Assembly (NCBI GenBank): GCA_031769625.1
Contig: JAUIMM010000204.1
Coordinates: 130,001 to 194,000 of the forward strand
From: Taudactylus pleione
Lineage: Eukaryota; Chordata; Amphibia; Anura; Myobatrachidae
Reading direction: 5' to 3'
Length of the DNA: 64,000 bases
The stretch's first letter is position 1. Each line of letters starts with the position of its first letter. Position numbers and translations under genes: made by a program. Below, piece after piece: positions 23,095 to 35,135 of this stretch. The notes under the pieces were generated by a model. It was not told the DNA's origin. It saw nothing but the letters and a program-made list of their open reading frames with translations, and ran no database searches.

Positions 23095-23394
23095 CAGTGT
23101 GGTCCTGCTGTATAGGGGCCCTATAACACTTCATACATTTTCATGTGGTGGCCTATGTGTGTGTGTTTAATTATATTCTTGTAGGGGCCTATGTGTGTGT
23201 TTTTTTCATGCAAATCCTATGTGTTTTATTACTTTTATGTGGGTGCTGATGTGTGTGGGTTTTTTCTCATGAGGGGATCTATGTGCGTTTTTTTTCTGCA
23301 AAGCATATGTATTTTATTTTCACGTGGGGACAAAATGTGTGGGTTTTTTTTTAATGCGGAGCCTATGTGTTTGAATTTTTCATGCAAAGCCTAA
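23095..23394 (+). repeat. Diverged GGGGCCTATGTGTGTG repeats
   Basis: Units of about 50-65 bp with GCCTATGTGTGTGTTTTTTTCATG recur five or six times in diverged form and resume after the foldback element near 25268-25330. A similar series occurs at 49850-50150, pointing to a shared element family. Confidence 0.6.
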
Positions 23395-25267
23395 GGGCCA
23401 AATGTAATAGGTAGTCTGTTTTGGTAAATTGCGAGTTTGGTGCTAAACTCGCAATTTTTCACAACTCTCCAGTGTAATATGGTGCCTGTTCACTAAAACT
23501 CGCATTTTTCAGAGTTACTAAAACTCTCCATTCTAAAACTCGCATCCAGATGTTTTCACATTGAAAACAATCAACTCGCCCAATGTAATAGAGTGTCTGT
23601 TTCAGACTCGCAAAAAAAAGATTAGCAAAAGTCCCCAAATAATAGACCTGCTTCAGGCTAGCGAGTACATCCTGAGCAGGTCAGATTAACACAGAAACAT
23701 GCACATATCCATGAGATATGTACATGTTTCTGTGTACTTATGTTAAACGTTTTAAAATTATAAAAAAAATTACGTGCACCCCCCTCCCCAAAAGCATAAC
23801 CAGCCCCGGGCTTTATAAAGCCTGTTCTGGTTCTAAAAATACAGGGGCCAAAATGCTTAGGGGGCCCCTGTATATTAAGAACCAGCACAGGGCTTTGTTG
23901 AGCTGGTCCTGGTTCTGGAAAATCAGGGGACAAAACGAGTAGGGGTCCCCTGAAAATTCCAGAACCAGCACCGAACTCTTTCTAGCAGGGGGATAATGCC
24001 ACAGCCAGGGAAAACCTTTCACAGGTTTCCCCGGCCAAAGCATTATCCCTGACTGCTAGTCAGTCCAGGCCGGGGATCCCTGGGGAGTTGGGGACCCCCC
24101 CCAATAAAGGGGTCCCCCTCTCCAGGGCACCCCAGGCCTAGACTGATAGCCCGGGGCTATCCCCGGCACCCTAGGGCGGTGGGTGCCGGGTTGATAGTGT
24201 AAAGTGTAAAATTAAAGTTTCCATATTGTCTTTGGTTGTAGAACCACAAGTACCAGCAAGCCTCCCCTGCATGCTGGTATTTGGAGAACCACAAATACCA
24301 GCATGCGGGGCATTACGGCCCGCTGGCACTTGTAGTTCCACAACTAAAGAAATACGTAAATAAACAAACATACACCGTGAAAGTATAATTTTAATAAAAC
24401 ACACACACTCACACATACTCACCTAGTATCCAAAGTAATCCATAGGGGTGTACCTGAAAAAAAAAATCCATACTCACCTCTCCTATGCGTCGATCACGTC
24501 CTCTTCTCCAAGTAGGCAATTCAGGGGTTAAAATAAAAAAATGCAAAAAAAACGGATCTATACGGACTGAGCAAAGGTATGTGTGTACACATACCTTTGC
24601 TCCGCGTAAATGACCGGGGCACACGTGTGCCCCGTCAGTGAAGGGGCCGCCAGCCAATCAGGGAGCATCTCCGTCGGAGCAGCTCCCTGATTAGCTGAAT
24701 GCGGCCAGCCTGTGTGTCCCATAGACGTCTATGGTGAGAAATCCCCATAGACGTCTATGGTGAGAACCGCTACATCGTAGCCGCAAGATTAATTGAGGTT
24801 AATCTGGTGGTTACATCAATGATACAATGTTGCGACTCGTTTTGTCCCCTGATTTTCCAGAACCAGCTCAACAAAGCCCTGTGCTGGTTCTTAATATACA
24901 GGGGCCCCCTACACATTTTGGCCCCTGTATTTTTAGAACTAGAACAGGCTTTATAAAGCCCGGGGCTGGTTATGCTTTTGGGGAGGGGGTGCACATTTTT
25001 TTTTTTAACACACACAGAAGCCATCACGGATCTCACTGATCTGTGATGGCTTCTCTAAAACTTGCACCTTTTAATGCTACTCACATTAAAAGGTGTCAGT
25101 TTACATAGTCCTAAACTCACCTGCACTCGCAAATGCAGTAGCCTCGAGCTGAAAAGTTTGCAGGCTATTGAATTTGCGAGTTTCAGTACAAACTCGCACT
25201 TTTTAAAAGTGCGAGAAAGTGCGAGTTTGTACTGTTACTAAAACTGACACCCTATTACATTTGGCCC
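23395..25267. mobile_element. Long-terminal-inverted-repeat (foldback) element
   Basis: Left end GGGCCAAATGTAATAGG and right end CCTATTACATTTGGCCC are exact inverses flanked by TAA and TAT, near-identical 3-bp flanks. Long arms pair over several hundred bases. For example GCCCCTGTATATTAAGAACC near 23864 pairs with GGTTCTTAATATACAGGGGC near 24885. The centre (23980-24830) has a MITE-like hairpin at 24230-24345 and a duplicated ATAGACGTCTATGGTGAGAA at 24721-24765. No reading frame of note. Confidence 0.85.
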
Positions 25268-25569
25268 TATGTGTTTGTTCTTTTCATGTTGTGGCCTATG
25301 TATATGTTTTTTATTTATCACGTGTATGGTTTTTATCCCCTGTTGGGTCAGTATGTAGTCAGGAAGCTTCCTGACTGAAATCCAGGTATGGGACTAATTA
25401 TAGTTGCCGAAAATACAGATGCCTATCATTATCCAGACGCTGAAATCCTGATGCCCGGCATACAGAACGAAGGTAAGCCGGGCGTTGGGACCTCTTAGCC
25501 AAGGGAGGGGGGTTAGGTTTAGGGAATCCCGGGGGGACTTACGGTTAGGCACCCCCGGGAGGGTTAGGC

Positions 25570-26380
25570 TGTCACGACCAGGGTTTCTCGGCATGGTGGT
25601 CACCGGGTGTTACCTGTGAGGATGCTGTGGCGCGGGGCGTCTGGCGGTGGTGCTGGTGCCTGGCGGGGAGCATTGGCGCATGGTCCTGTTTGGGCATATT
25701 GTCACTCTGTGCTGGGTAGGCCTGGTGCTGCTTCTGTTCTGCTCTGGCATGGGCGCCGCCATCTTGCTTTCAGCCATGTGACCTAGTCGGCCAATCCTGG
25801 CGTGTCACATGCTCACTCTCTGACCAGTCACAGCTTAGCACTGGGTATTTAGGGGAGTTTAGAGCTCCTTTACATTGCCAGTGCAATGTGTTTCTCAGCG
25901 CAAGCTGAGAGAGTTCCTGAGCTAGTCTGCCTTCCTGTTGGATTTCTGCCTTGGCCTGCTACACCTGAACCTGCTCCTAAACCCTGCTGGATTCCCCTGC
26001 CTCCTCCTATTGCCTGAGTACCTGTGTCAGTCGTTTGCCTTGCACCCTGCCTCCACTTGCATTTCCTCTGGACATTATCACTTCAGTCTGCTAATTCACT
26101 TCAGCCTGCCACTCACCTCAGTCAGCATATCACTTCAGTCTGCAAGTCTTTTCAGCCTCACAAACCCCGGAATACTGGATTACCTTCTGTTGTCACAACC
26201 TGGACTTTTTCCCATTGCATCACTACTGTTCCCAAGTGCACTTAGTGCTAAACCCGGACTTTCTGTTTTGCCACTTTCATGTCTGTCAAACCACTTATTA
26301 AAAACTCCACATTTATTTTTAAGTCAGCTCCAGTGACTTCTCCTTATACCACCCCGGGTCCACAACAAAACCAGAACATC
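25570..26380 (+). repeat. 5' LTR of the chromodomain Gypsy element
   Basis: An 811-bp LTR starts TGTCACGACC and ends AACATCACA. It is preceded by TAGGC (25565-25569), the same 5-bp sequence that follows the element at 30496-30500. A weak TATA-like GGGTATTTAGG lies near 25844. Its last 60 bp recur at the 3' end of the element. Confidence 0.85.
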
Positions 26381-26398
26381 ACAGTTTGCACTGGCCCA

Positions 26399-27320
26399 AT
26401 GGACTCGGCCACTGGACAGGAGTCTGGAGCAGATTTATTCCAGTACATCGCAGGCAGTTTGGAAGACCTGGAAGCTATGCAGCACCAATGGCTCAGTTCC
26501 TGCAAGAAATGACTAAACGACAGGATAACTTGCAAACCTCTCTGTCTACCCCTAATGTAACAGTTGCTGCACCCGCTTCTGTGTCTGAAAATACAGGGTA
26601 CAGGGTGTCCCCCCAGTTACACCTTCCTATGCCAAGTAAATTTGACGGCAACCCCAAACTTTGTTGGGGGTTCCTGAATCAGTGTGATATACATTTCACC
26701 TTACAGCCTGATAATTTTCCCACTGCGAGAACTAAAGTGGCCTACATCATGTCACTGTTGTCTGGCTCAGCCTTGGATTGGGCTTCTCCTCTCTGGGAGC
26801 ATTCAGATTCTTTGCTGGATAACTATACCAACTTTGTGTCATCATTCAGGAGGATTTTTGATGAGCCTGGGCGTACCGTATCAGCCTCATCTAGTATTAT
26901 GTCACTGAAACAAGGAACCCGTCCTGTCAGCCAGTATGCCGTACAGTTTCAGATTTTAGCATCAGAGCTCAAGTGGAATACGGAAGCCCTCACCGCAGCT
27001 TTTTGGCATGGGCTTTCTAATCGATTGAAGGATGATCTAGTCATCCGTGAACTACCTACTAATCTGGACGATATGATCTCTCTCTGTAATAAGATCGATC
27101 TACGCTTCAGAGAACGTCAAGCTGAAAAGCATAGAACTGATCGACAAAAGTAATTTACTCCTCCTTCTACAGATGAATAGCCTATGCAGGTGAATCACAC
27201 CCATCTCTCCAAAGAGGAATGCCAGAGAAGAATATTAAAAAACCTCTGCCTATACTGTGGAGATGCGGGTCACCTTCTGGCCTCCCGTTCCCGTAAATCA
27301 GGAAACGCCCATTCCTAACT
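26399..27320 (+). pseudogene. Gypsy Gag remnant
   Basis: The start MDSATGQESG lies 18 bp after the 5' LTR. One frameshift near 26480 moves to the frame that runs to 27153. That segment holds the retrotransposon gag (capsid) domain, with LPMPSKFDGNPKLCWGF, DWASPLWEH, SFRRIFDEP and RPVSQYAVQFQ. Two in-frame stops follow at about 27151 and 27178. The zinc knuckle [14 protein letters not shown] keeps C, C and H but has lost the last Cys. Gag would form the particle that packages the RNA. Confidence 0.88.
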
Positions 27321-27344
27321 GACCCCGGGGACATCAATTTAGGA

Positions 27345-30300
27345 GTAATGAGTCCGTCCCCAACTTGTAAAGATTTCGTGTTAAACCTAGCTTTAGATTT
27401 CAAGTCAAAACCTGTCTTTGTTGCTGCTTTGTTAGATTCTGGAGCAGCCGGAAATTTCATGACTTCCAGTCTAGTTGACAAACTACGGATTCCTTGGTCT
27501 TCTCTCAAGCATTCGATTTCCTTGACCGCTGTAGATGGCCGCCCCCTGACTAATGGAGTTGTTACCAAATAAAATCTGCCAGTACTGGTTCGTATTGGAG
27601 CATTACATTCTGAGTCTCTGAAATTCCTGGTGATTCCTGAAGCCTCTCAAGACATAATTTTAGGGCTACCCTGGTTTCGCCAGCACAATCCCAGGATAGA
27701 TTGGTGCTCAATGCAAGTCCTTTCATGGGGGGCTGACTGTCAAAAATCATGTCTTCCCAAGATACGACCTGTAAGGAAAACAGTCTCATTAACACCACCA
27801 GCAATTCCCAAAGAGTATCACATGTTTACTGATGTTTTCTCTGAACAGCAGGCAAATATCTTACCTCCTCACAGAGAATGGGATTGTCCAATCGATTTAT
27901 TACCCGACAAGATGCCTCCTCGTGGTCGTACCTATCCTCTGTACTCGTCCTTCCACCTCTCCTGCCGGAGCTGGGTTCTTTTTTGTTGCTAAGAAGGATG
28001 GAGGCCTAAGACCATGTATAGACTATCGGCGTCTTAATCATATAACTGTCAAGAATCGGTACCCATTTCCTTTAATCACAAAATTATTCGACAGAGTCAA
28101 AGGATCCCTCATATTTTCAAAACTAGATTTGCAAGGGGCCTATAATCTCATTCGTATCCATGCAGGCGACGAATGGAAAACCGCTTTTAATACGGGATGG
28201 TCATTTGGAATACCTTGTGATGCCCTTCGGTTTATGTAATGCCCCTGCTGTCTTTCAAGGATTTGTAAATTAAATGTTTCGGGATTTTACTATATATCTC
28301 AGTAGTTGTCTATTTGGACAATATATTGATTTTCTCGTCTTCTCCTGAAGAACATCATAGACATGTGAAGGAAGTGTTATCTCGATTAAGAAAGAATCAT
28401 CTTTACAGCAAACTGGAGAAGTGTGTCTTCAGCGTACCCCGTGTGCCATTCCTTGGCTATGCAATCTCTGGTTCCAGTCTAGAAATGGATCCCAAGAAGG
28501 TACAGGCAATCCTGGATTGGTCCCGACCTCAAACTCTGAAGTCCATTCGGAGATTGCTTGGGTTTGCCAACTATTACAGATGTTTTATCAAGGGATTCTC
28601 CTCTTTGTTGGCTCTCATCACGGCCCTGACTCATAAAGGCGCTAACCCTGCTCTATGGTCCCCTGAGGCAGAGAGAGTCTTCCAGCTGTTGTAGCAAGCA
28701 TTTATTACAGCCAGAGTTCTAAGACAACCAGATCTGGATAAACCCTTCTTGTTGGAGGTCGATGCGTCATCAGAGGCAGTGGGTGCCATCCTATCCCAGC
28801 GCTACGAGGATAACCGAGTCCACCCTTGTGGATTCTTCTCCAAAAAATTTTCTCCCGCAGAGATGAACTACGCCATAGGGGAACAGGAGCTCTTGGCAGT
28901 AAAGTTGGCACTAAAAGAATGGAGATACCTGTTAGAAGGGGCTAATTTTCCCTTTACTGTCTTCACCGACCATCAGAACCTTCTTTTCCTCAAGAATATC
29001 CAGTGTGTAAGCCTTGGCTCGGTGGGCAATATTCTTCGCCCGCTTCCAGTTTACTCTGACCTTCCATTCTGGAGCTCTCAATCAAAAAGCAGATGCTTTA
29101 TCAAGGTCTCTCTCCTGCAATAATAACTCTGAAATTCTGCGCAGTACTCCCGTGCTGGAATCAAGGGTGTTTGCCACCATCAAATGCAACCACCTACTGG
29201 GAAAGCTTTCGTGGCCCCGGAGTTAATGAAGCAGCTTCTCACCTGGGCTCACTCCTCACGCTTTGCTGGCCATTCTGGTACCCGGAAGACTCTGGAGCTC
29301 TTAAAGAGAGCCTATTGGTGGCCATCGATGAAAGCTGATGTCTTGGAATTCACCTCGTCATGTACCTCGTGTGCCCAGCACAAATCCTCGCAACAAGCCC
29401 CAGCTGGTGAGTTGTTACCCCTGCCTATCCCATCGCGTCCGTGGATGCATCTCACCATGGACTTTGTGACTGATTTGCCAAGTTCCCTGGGCTATACTAC
29501 CATCTGGGTCATGGTAGACCGATTTTTGAAGATGGTCCATTACGTTCCCCTAAAGAAACTTCCTACTGCTTCGGATTTGGCTCATCTGTTTGTCCAGCAT
29601 ATATTCAGTCTTCATGGACTTCCTACTGAAATAGTCTCCGAACGTGGAGCTCAATTTGTGGCAAGGTTTTGGAGGGCTCTGTAAAACTAAACTTCTCTAC
29701 AGCTTACCATCCACAAAGTAATGGATCCACAGAGAGGGGTAATCAGGACCTTTACCTTCCTAAGGATCTTCATGTCATCCTCTCAAGACAACTGGTCTGA
29801 ATTATTGCCTTGGGCCGAATTTGCACATAAGGCTTTGTATCATTCCTCCACAAACCAAACCCCGTTCCAGATTGTATATGGTCTCCATCCCCGAGTTCCA
29901 AAGCCTTCCTGCCTTTGATGTTCCAGCTGTGGACGATACTGTATGAAAGTTTGCATCAAATTGGGCTCAGGTATGTGCTGATTTGGAGAAGGTGTCCTCT
30001 CGCTACAAACTTCAGGCAGATAAGAAACGGAGAAAGGTGCCCTGTATGCAAGTTGGAGATCAGGTTTGGTTGTCTACCCGGAACGTATGGCTCAGAGTGC
30101 CCTCAATGAAGTTTGCTAAATGTTTCATCGGACCCTTCTCCATCATCGAAATTATTAATCCCGTGGCATATCGCCTTCAGCTACTTTCATATTTGAAAGT
30201 CCCAAATTCCTTCCACATTTCTCTACTCAAACCTCTGATCCTGAACAAGTTCTGTAAGGTTCTTCCTGTTCCTCCTCGTGTTCAGACAGAAAGAGGCGTG

Positions 30301-30425
30301 GAATTTGAAGTCTCACAGGTCCTGGATTCCCGTATCCGCAGGGGTCATTTACAGTATCTCCTGGATTGGAAGGGTTATGGCCCGGAAGAACGCTGCTGGA
30401 CCAATCACTGGGACCGATTCCAGGA
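27345..30425 (+). pseudogene. Gypsy Pol: protease, RT, RNase H, integrase, chromodomain
   Basis: The protease active site is ALLDSGAAGNF near 27430. The RT region reads [16 protein letters not shown] near 27995 and [12 protein letters not shown] near 28225. The catalytic box is YLDN (usual YLDD) near 28313. RNase H starts [15 protein letters not shown] near 28757. The integrase has an HHCC finger (HSGTRKT, CTSCAQHK) near 29270-29390, TMDFVTDLP near 29457 and a SERG motif (usual SDRG) near 29635. A chromodomain ([17 protein letters not shown]) lies at 30351-30400. Stops at 27570 and 28692 and frameshifts near 27950, 28240, 29020, 29680 and 29930 make it a pseudogene. The chromodomain would guide integration to marked chromatin. 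Confidence 0.92.
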
Positions 30426-30435
30426 CACTGGAGCA

Positions 30436-30495
30436 TCAGCTCCTGTGTCTGCTCCTTATACCACCCTGGGTCCACAACAAAACCAGAACATCACA
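30436..30495 (+). repeat. Residual 3' LTR terminus of the Gypsy element
   Basis: About 60 bp matching the last 60 bp of the 5' LTR (TCCTTATACCACC, GGGTCCACAACAAAACCAG, ending ATCACA), directly fused to the chromodomain coding end. The other 750 bp of the LTR and any 3' leader are missing. Confidence 0.85.
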
Positions 30496-31084
30496 TAGGC
30501 TAGGGGAAGGGGGAGTTAGGGTTAGGCACTCTCGAGGGGTTGTTAGGGTTAGGCACCAGCCCGGGAGGGTTAGATTTAGGGTTCGGGGAGGGGGGGTTAG
30601 GTTTAGCCATCCCTGGGGGGAAATTGGGGTTAGGCACTAGGGGGGGCTGTTAGGCTTAGGCACCACTAAGGGAGGGTTAGGGTTGGGGGGAGGAGAGGAT
30701 TAGAACTTCCCTTAGTCGGGATTTTCAGCTTTCTGCCTTCCGGCGTTGGTATTACATCCGCCGGGCTTAAGTCCGGCAGTATGTCATACCGATTCTGTTG
30801 GGTCCATTGTATATTATTACTAAGGATTCTGTATTGTCTGATGCAGGAGAAGGTCCATGTGGGGTACACCAACCCTAATGACGCCACTGAGTATGGTATT
30901 AAATTATAACCATGTGTATATAAAGCTGGCCTTTTGATCTACAGATTCCATTTTGTCATTGTTACATTATTACATGCACTCTCGATATTTCACACACCAA
31001 AATGAGGCTTTATTTCAACAAGGGGCGCCAAAATCTATATCCGCTTACCAAAAAAATTAGGCTCGGGCCGGCCCTGGGGGTGTG

Positions 31085-34000
31085 TCACTGATAGTGTAAG
31101 TCACTTTGCATTTAGACTTGCATATCTTGTACATTTGATTATGTCAGATAAGGATGAGAGTCCTCCGGTGCTTATATCCTGTAAGACCTGTGCCACAGCC
31201 TGTCTGAGCAGGATGTTAATTTGAATGAGTTATGTAAAAACTGTAGCAAGAGACAATTACCTAGTACATTTGGTACTCCTGCAACAGCCCCAGAGCCGTT
31301 GTGGATGGCTATCACACCTGAGGCCCTGTCCTATCTAATAGACAAGGCCATGGAGGTACGGGCTCAAGCTGCAGGGGTACCTCAGGCTATGGGGTTCCCA
31401 CAGCATGTACATCCTATGTGTTTGCCCCCCATGAATCCCTGTTGGGCTGACATGGCTGCTCACTCTAGCCAGAGTATACTACCGTCTTCAGCCTCTCCGC
31501 AGGTAGAAAGACATGTGGTAGTAAGGAAGCAGGGGCATAGAAGGGGCTCTCGCCAGGTGTTGCCTCAAGAGTCGGAGTCAACCTTCTCGTCAGATGAGGA
31601 TTCTCAGACTTCTGGGTCAGTCTTGGTAAAGGAGGATCATCAATCCTTGGTGGATGTTAACTCTCTGGTAAGAGCAGTGAGGTCTGTGCTCAATATTCAG
31701 GAGGAAGGAGGTGGTCTTTAGACATCAGGCGGTGGCCAAAGACTATTTCCCGCACTCAGGACAATTGACAAATTTCATGTCTGAGGCATGGGAAACTCTT
31801 AGCAAGCATTTTATGCCCACTAGAAAGGTAACCTTTCGGTACCCATATGCACCAGGAGCATGTAGTAAATGGGAGGTTTCCCCCACAGTAGACGCTCATG
31901 TCACTAGATTAATTAGGAGCGCTACATTGCCTATTCCGGCAGAATCCTCCTTAAAGGGGAGTACGGTTAAGAAACTTGATACTTATCTTAAATCAATGTT
32001 TTCTTTATCTGGGGTCATCACCAGACCTGCTACGGCTGTAGCTTGGGTGGCAAAGGCTATGGAAGATTGGACGAAGTCTCTGAGGGAGACTATGGTCGAC
32101 CCAAAAAGAGAGCAGAAGTTCCTTCTGGACCAGATACAGGAGTGTACCTGGGGGAAGCAGGTATTGACGAAAGCATCATGGCATCTAGGGTCTCGGCTAA
32201 CTCTGTGGCAGCCCGGAGGGCCCTTTGGCTAAGGAACTGGAAGGCAGATCCAGGGTCTAAAAATGCTCTAGAATCTTTACCTTTCGCAGGCAAGGTGCTG
32301 TTTGACAGGATCAGATGACATTATGACTTCGTTGGCTACACCGAGGTCTGCAGAGTTACCATCTACATCTACTTCTAGAAGGCAGTTGTCATCCCGGTCC
32401 TTTCGTCTGCAAAATTAGACAAAGAAACAGCCCTCGGCCAGACAAGGTCAATCTCATAGAGGACCACCCAGGAAGTCTTGGTCAACCAAGCGCCCGGCAT
32501 CCAAGTCAGATGGTAAGCCTACTGTTTGATGGGGTGGGCCTCCCCCTAGAGGATGTCAGGGTTGGAGGCCGACTGTTACAGTTCTCCCAGGCTTGGCAAC
32601 AGACAACTACAGATGCCTGGGTGCGAGAACTGGTTGCTCACGGTTATGCCATAACATTCCGATGTATCGAGAATCTGTGGGGGTCCTCCTGAACTCAGGA
32701 GTCATAGTCCCAGTTCCTGTGACACAACAGGGAAGGGGTTACTACTCAAATTTATTTTTGAACCTAAAACCCAATGGGTTGTACTGTCCCATCCTGAATC
32801 TAAAATCTTTCAACATATTTGTCATGGTACCGAAGTTCCATATGGAGACTCTACGGTCAATTATGCTGGCAATGGTGCCGGGAGACTTCATGGTTTCGCT
32901 GGACATTCAGGATGCATATCTGCATGACCCTATTGCAGAATCCCACCAGACTTTTCTCAGGTTTTCAGTGGATCAGCAACATTTTAAATTTTAGGCTCTA
33001 CCCTTTGGTCTGGCCACAGCCCCTTGGGTATTTACAAAGATAATGGCAGCTATGATGCAGCTATGATGGCTCATCTCAGATGACAAGGAGTCAGTACACT
33101 GCAATATCTAGACGACCTCCTGATATGGGCCCAGTCTCAGGAGATGTTGCTATAGTGACTATTGTTTGCTGACAGGAGCACGGCTGGGTCAACAACTGGA
33201 AGAAGTCTTCCCTGTCACAGACTCAGCGAATGGTGCACCTGGGGGCATGGCTGGACTCTCTGCAACAGAGGATCTTTCTGCCGGAGGACAAGATTGTAGC
33301 ACTACAGTCTCGGGTGCACAGTCTATCGTGCAAGCAAGTAGTGTCAGTCCACATTGCTATACAGATTCTGGGCTCCATGGTAGCCACATTCAACATGGTG
33401 GCTTATGCCCAGTTCCACTCCAGGGCCCTACAGCTATATATCCTGGCCCAGTGAGATGGTCAGCATCATCAGATAAAGCATCAGATGATTTATGTCTCAG
33501 CAGAGGTTCGACTCTCCCTGGCTTGGTGACTAGAGATGACTCACTTAGACAAGAGTCATCCATTATGGGTCCCGAAATGGGTACTCCTCACCACAGACAC
33601 AAGTCTAAGAGGATGGGGAGCAGTGATCGGTCAGCACACCTTTCAGGGAAGACCTTATGGTGTCACGTCAAAACCACAAGGTCCCCAGGTACGGGTCCAG
33701 GACAAGGGACCCCTCAGCAGCCTTCGTGGATGCCCTGGCGGTGAGATGGAACTTCAGGTTAACGTACCTGTTTCCTCCAATCTCCCTCCTCTCAAGGGTT
33801 GTCAGGAAATTCAAACAGGAAGGCAGCAAAATTATTCTAATAGCTCCAGCCTGGCCCAGGAGGCATTGGTTTTCGGATCTGACACTGTCCGTTTCCACTG
33901 CCTCTGCGATAGGACATGTTAGTGCAGGGCCTGTGTCTTTACCAAGATTTACCTCGGCTGGCTTTGATGGCTTGGCTCTTGAGTTTTCCATTTTAAAGGC

Positions 34001-34990
34001 CAGAGGGTTTTCTCCATCAGTGATACAAATGATGCTAAGAGCAAGGACGCCTGATTCTGCTCGCATCTATCACAGGATTTGGCGGTCATTTTTTCTGTGG
34101 TGTTACAACAGGAAATATGATCCTAAGATATTCAAGGTGGCTAGGCTACTTGGTTTTCTCCAGGCTGGATTAGACTTAGGTCTTCGCTTGGCTACCTTGA
34201 GAGCCCAAGTTTCGGTACTGACTGTTTGGTTTCAGCGCAAGATTGCTCCACTGCCGGATGTTAGAACCTTCATGCAGGGGGTACTGAGACTGCCACCTCC
34301 ATTCCTCCCACCGGTAGCACAGTGGGATTTGTCTCTGGTTCTTAGGGCACTGCAGACGAATCCCTTTGAACCCTTGGATCAAGTGGACTTGAGATGGCTG
34401 ACGGTGGAGACGCTTTTTCTCCTGGCTATCTCTTCAGCTCGCAGAGTGTCTGACCTGGCAGCTCTGTCATGTCGCTCTCAATATTTGGTGTTTCATCAGA
34501 ATAGAGCTGTCCTCCGTACCAAGGCGGGCTACCTTCCAAAGGTGGTTTCCTGTTTCCATATTAATGAGGAATTTATAGTCCCAGGCCTTTCAGTCTTCAA
34601 ACCTGTCTACAAGTGAAGCTTCCCTTGATGTGGTTCGAGCCCTCAGGATCTATGTGGATCGGACCAAGTCCATCAGGAAAACAGATTCTCTATTTTAGTT
34701 GTATGGATTCCACAAAAGAGGTTGGCCAGCAAATAAACAGACTTTTTCCCACTGGCTCTGTATGACCATTTCCCAGGTCTATACGCAGGCTAATCTCCCT
34801 GTTCCTAACAGGATGACAGCCCATTACACTCGGTCTGTCGGACCATCGTGGGCAGTTAGACGGCGCCTCTGCTGAACAGCTCTGCAAGTCAGCCACGGGG
34901 TCTTCCGTGAGTATGTTCTATGCTTCTGATACGTATGCCTCCCAGGATGCTACTTTGTGCGGCGGATTCTCCTATCTTCTCAGGAGCGTC
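31085..34990 (+). pseudogene. DIRS Gag, RT, RNase H and tyrosine recombinase, broken
   Basis: Gag starts at 31141 (MSDKDESPPV) with a CKTC/CKNC zinc-binding pair and shifts frame near 31215; the next segments continue to 32330. RT fingers and palm read GYYSNLFLNLKPNG, then SLDIQDAYLHDPI, then PFGLATAPWVF near 33002, and an intact YLDDLLIW near 33105. RNase H reads TTDTSLRGWGAV near 33595. The tyrosine recombinase is one long frame, 33657-34616, with SSARRVSDLAALSC near 34436, then a stop. Its C-terminal part continues in other frames: MTAHYTRSVG with the His and Arg near 34815, and a Tyr-bearing SMFYASDTYASQDA near 34915. Together these would make circular DNA and integrate it without a target duplication. 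Confidence 0.88.
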
Positions 34991-35024
34991 CCCATCCCTA
35001 AGGGAACTGCTTTAGAACATCTCA

Positions 35025-35135
35025 AGGTAATTCCTGTGAACCCTATGGAACCCGAAGAAGAAATACATGATTATGGTATAACATACATTTTGAAAATTCT
35101 TTTTATTCGAGGTCCATAGGGTCCACAGGGCACCC
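35025..35135 (+). repeat. DIRS internal complementary region (plus copy)
   Basis: The first half complements the left terminus near 20630-20675 (CCAAGGTAATTCCTGTGAAC against its inverse). The second half (TATGGTATAACATACATTTT onward) complements the right terminus at 35400-35447. This is the same geometry as in the minus-strand copy. Confidence 0.85.

Larger units (their letters stand above)
25570..30495 (+). mobile_element. Ty3/Gypsy chromovirus-type retrotransposon
   Basis: The element is bounded by the exact target duplication TAGGC. It has a full 5' LTR, gag and pol with a C-terminal chromodomain, and then only about 60 bp of 3' LTR (30436-30495). Domain order protease, RT, RNase H, integrase, chromodomain marks the chromovirus branch known from fish and amphibians. 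Many stops and frameshifts are present. Confidence 0.93.
25320..30815. mobile_element. TTAGGG-like palindromic element split by a Gypsy insertion
   Basis: On each side of the Gypsy copy lie GGTTAGG-rich stretches (25500-25569 and 30496-30700) that join to one block when the Gypsy is removed. Flanking CGGCAT/ATGCCGG-type palindromes resemble those of a CCTAACCC-rich element at 37300-37790. Boundaries are approximate. Confidence 0.5.
21669..31076. mobile_element. hAT-like non-autonomous element, 9.4 kb with nested insertions
   Basis: Termini CAGGGCCGGCTGGCC and GGGCCGGCCCTG are inverted, and the exact 8-bp duplication GGGGTGTG flanks them at 21661-21668 and 31077-31084. An 8-bp duplication and CAGGG terminus are diagnostic for hAT. 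Next to the ends TATGGCGCC and GGGCGCC are also inverted. The element encodes no transposase of its own. It carries a CCCTCTCCCTGTCAC minisatellite and two younger insertions, and lies inside the 5' region of a DIRS element. Confidence 0.93.

Noticed and set aside
33166..33744. A 192-codon plus-strand frame in the DIRS element
   Set aside because: It is an alternative frame overlapping the RT/RNase H region. The motifs are found in the other frames.
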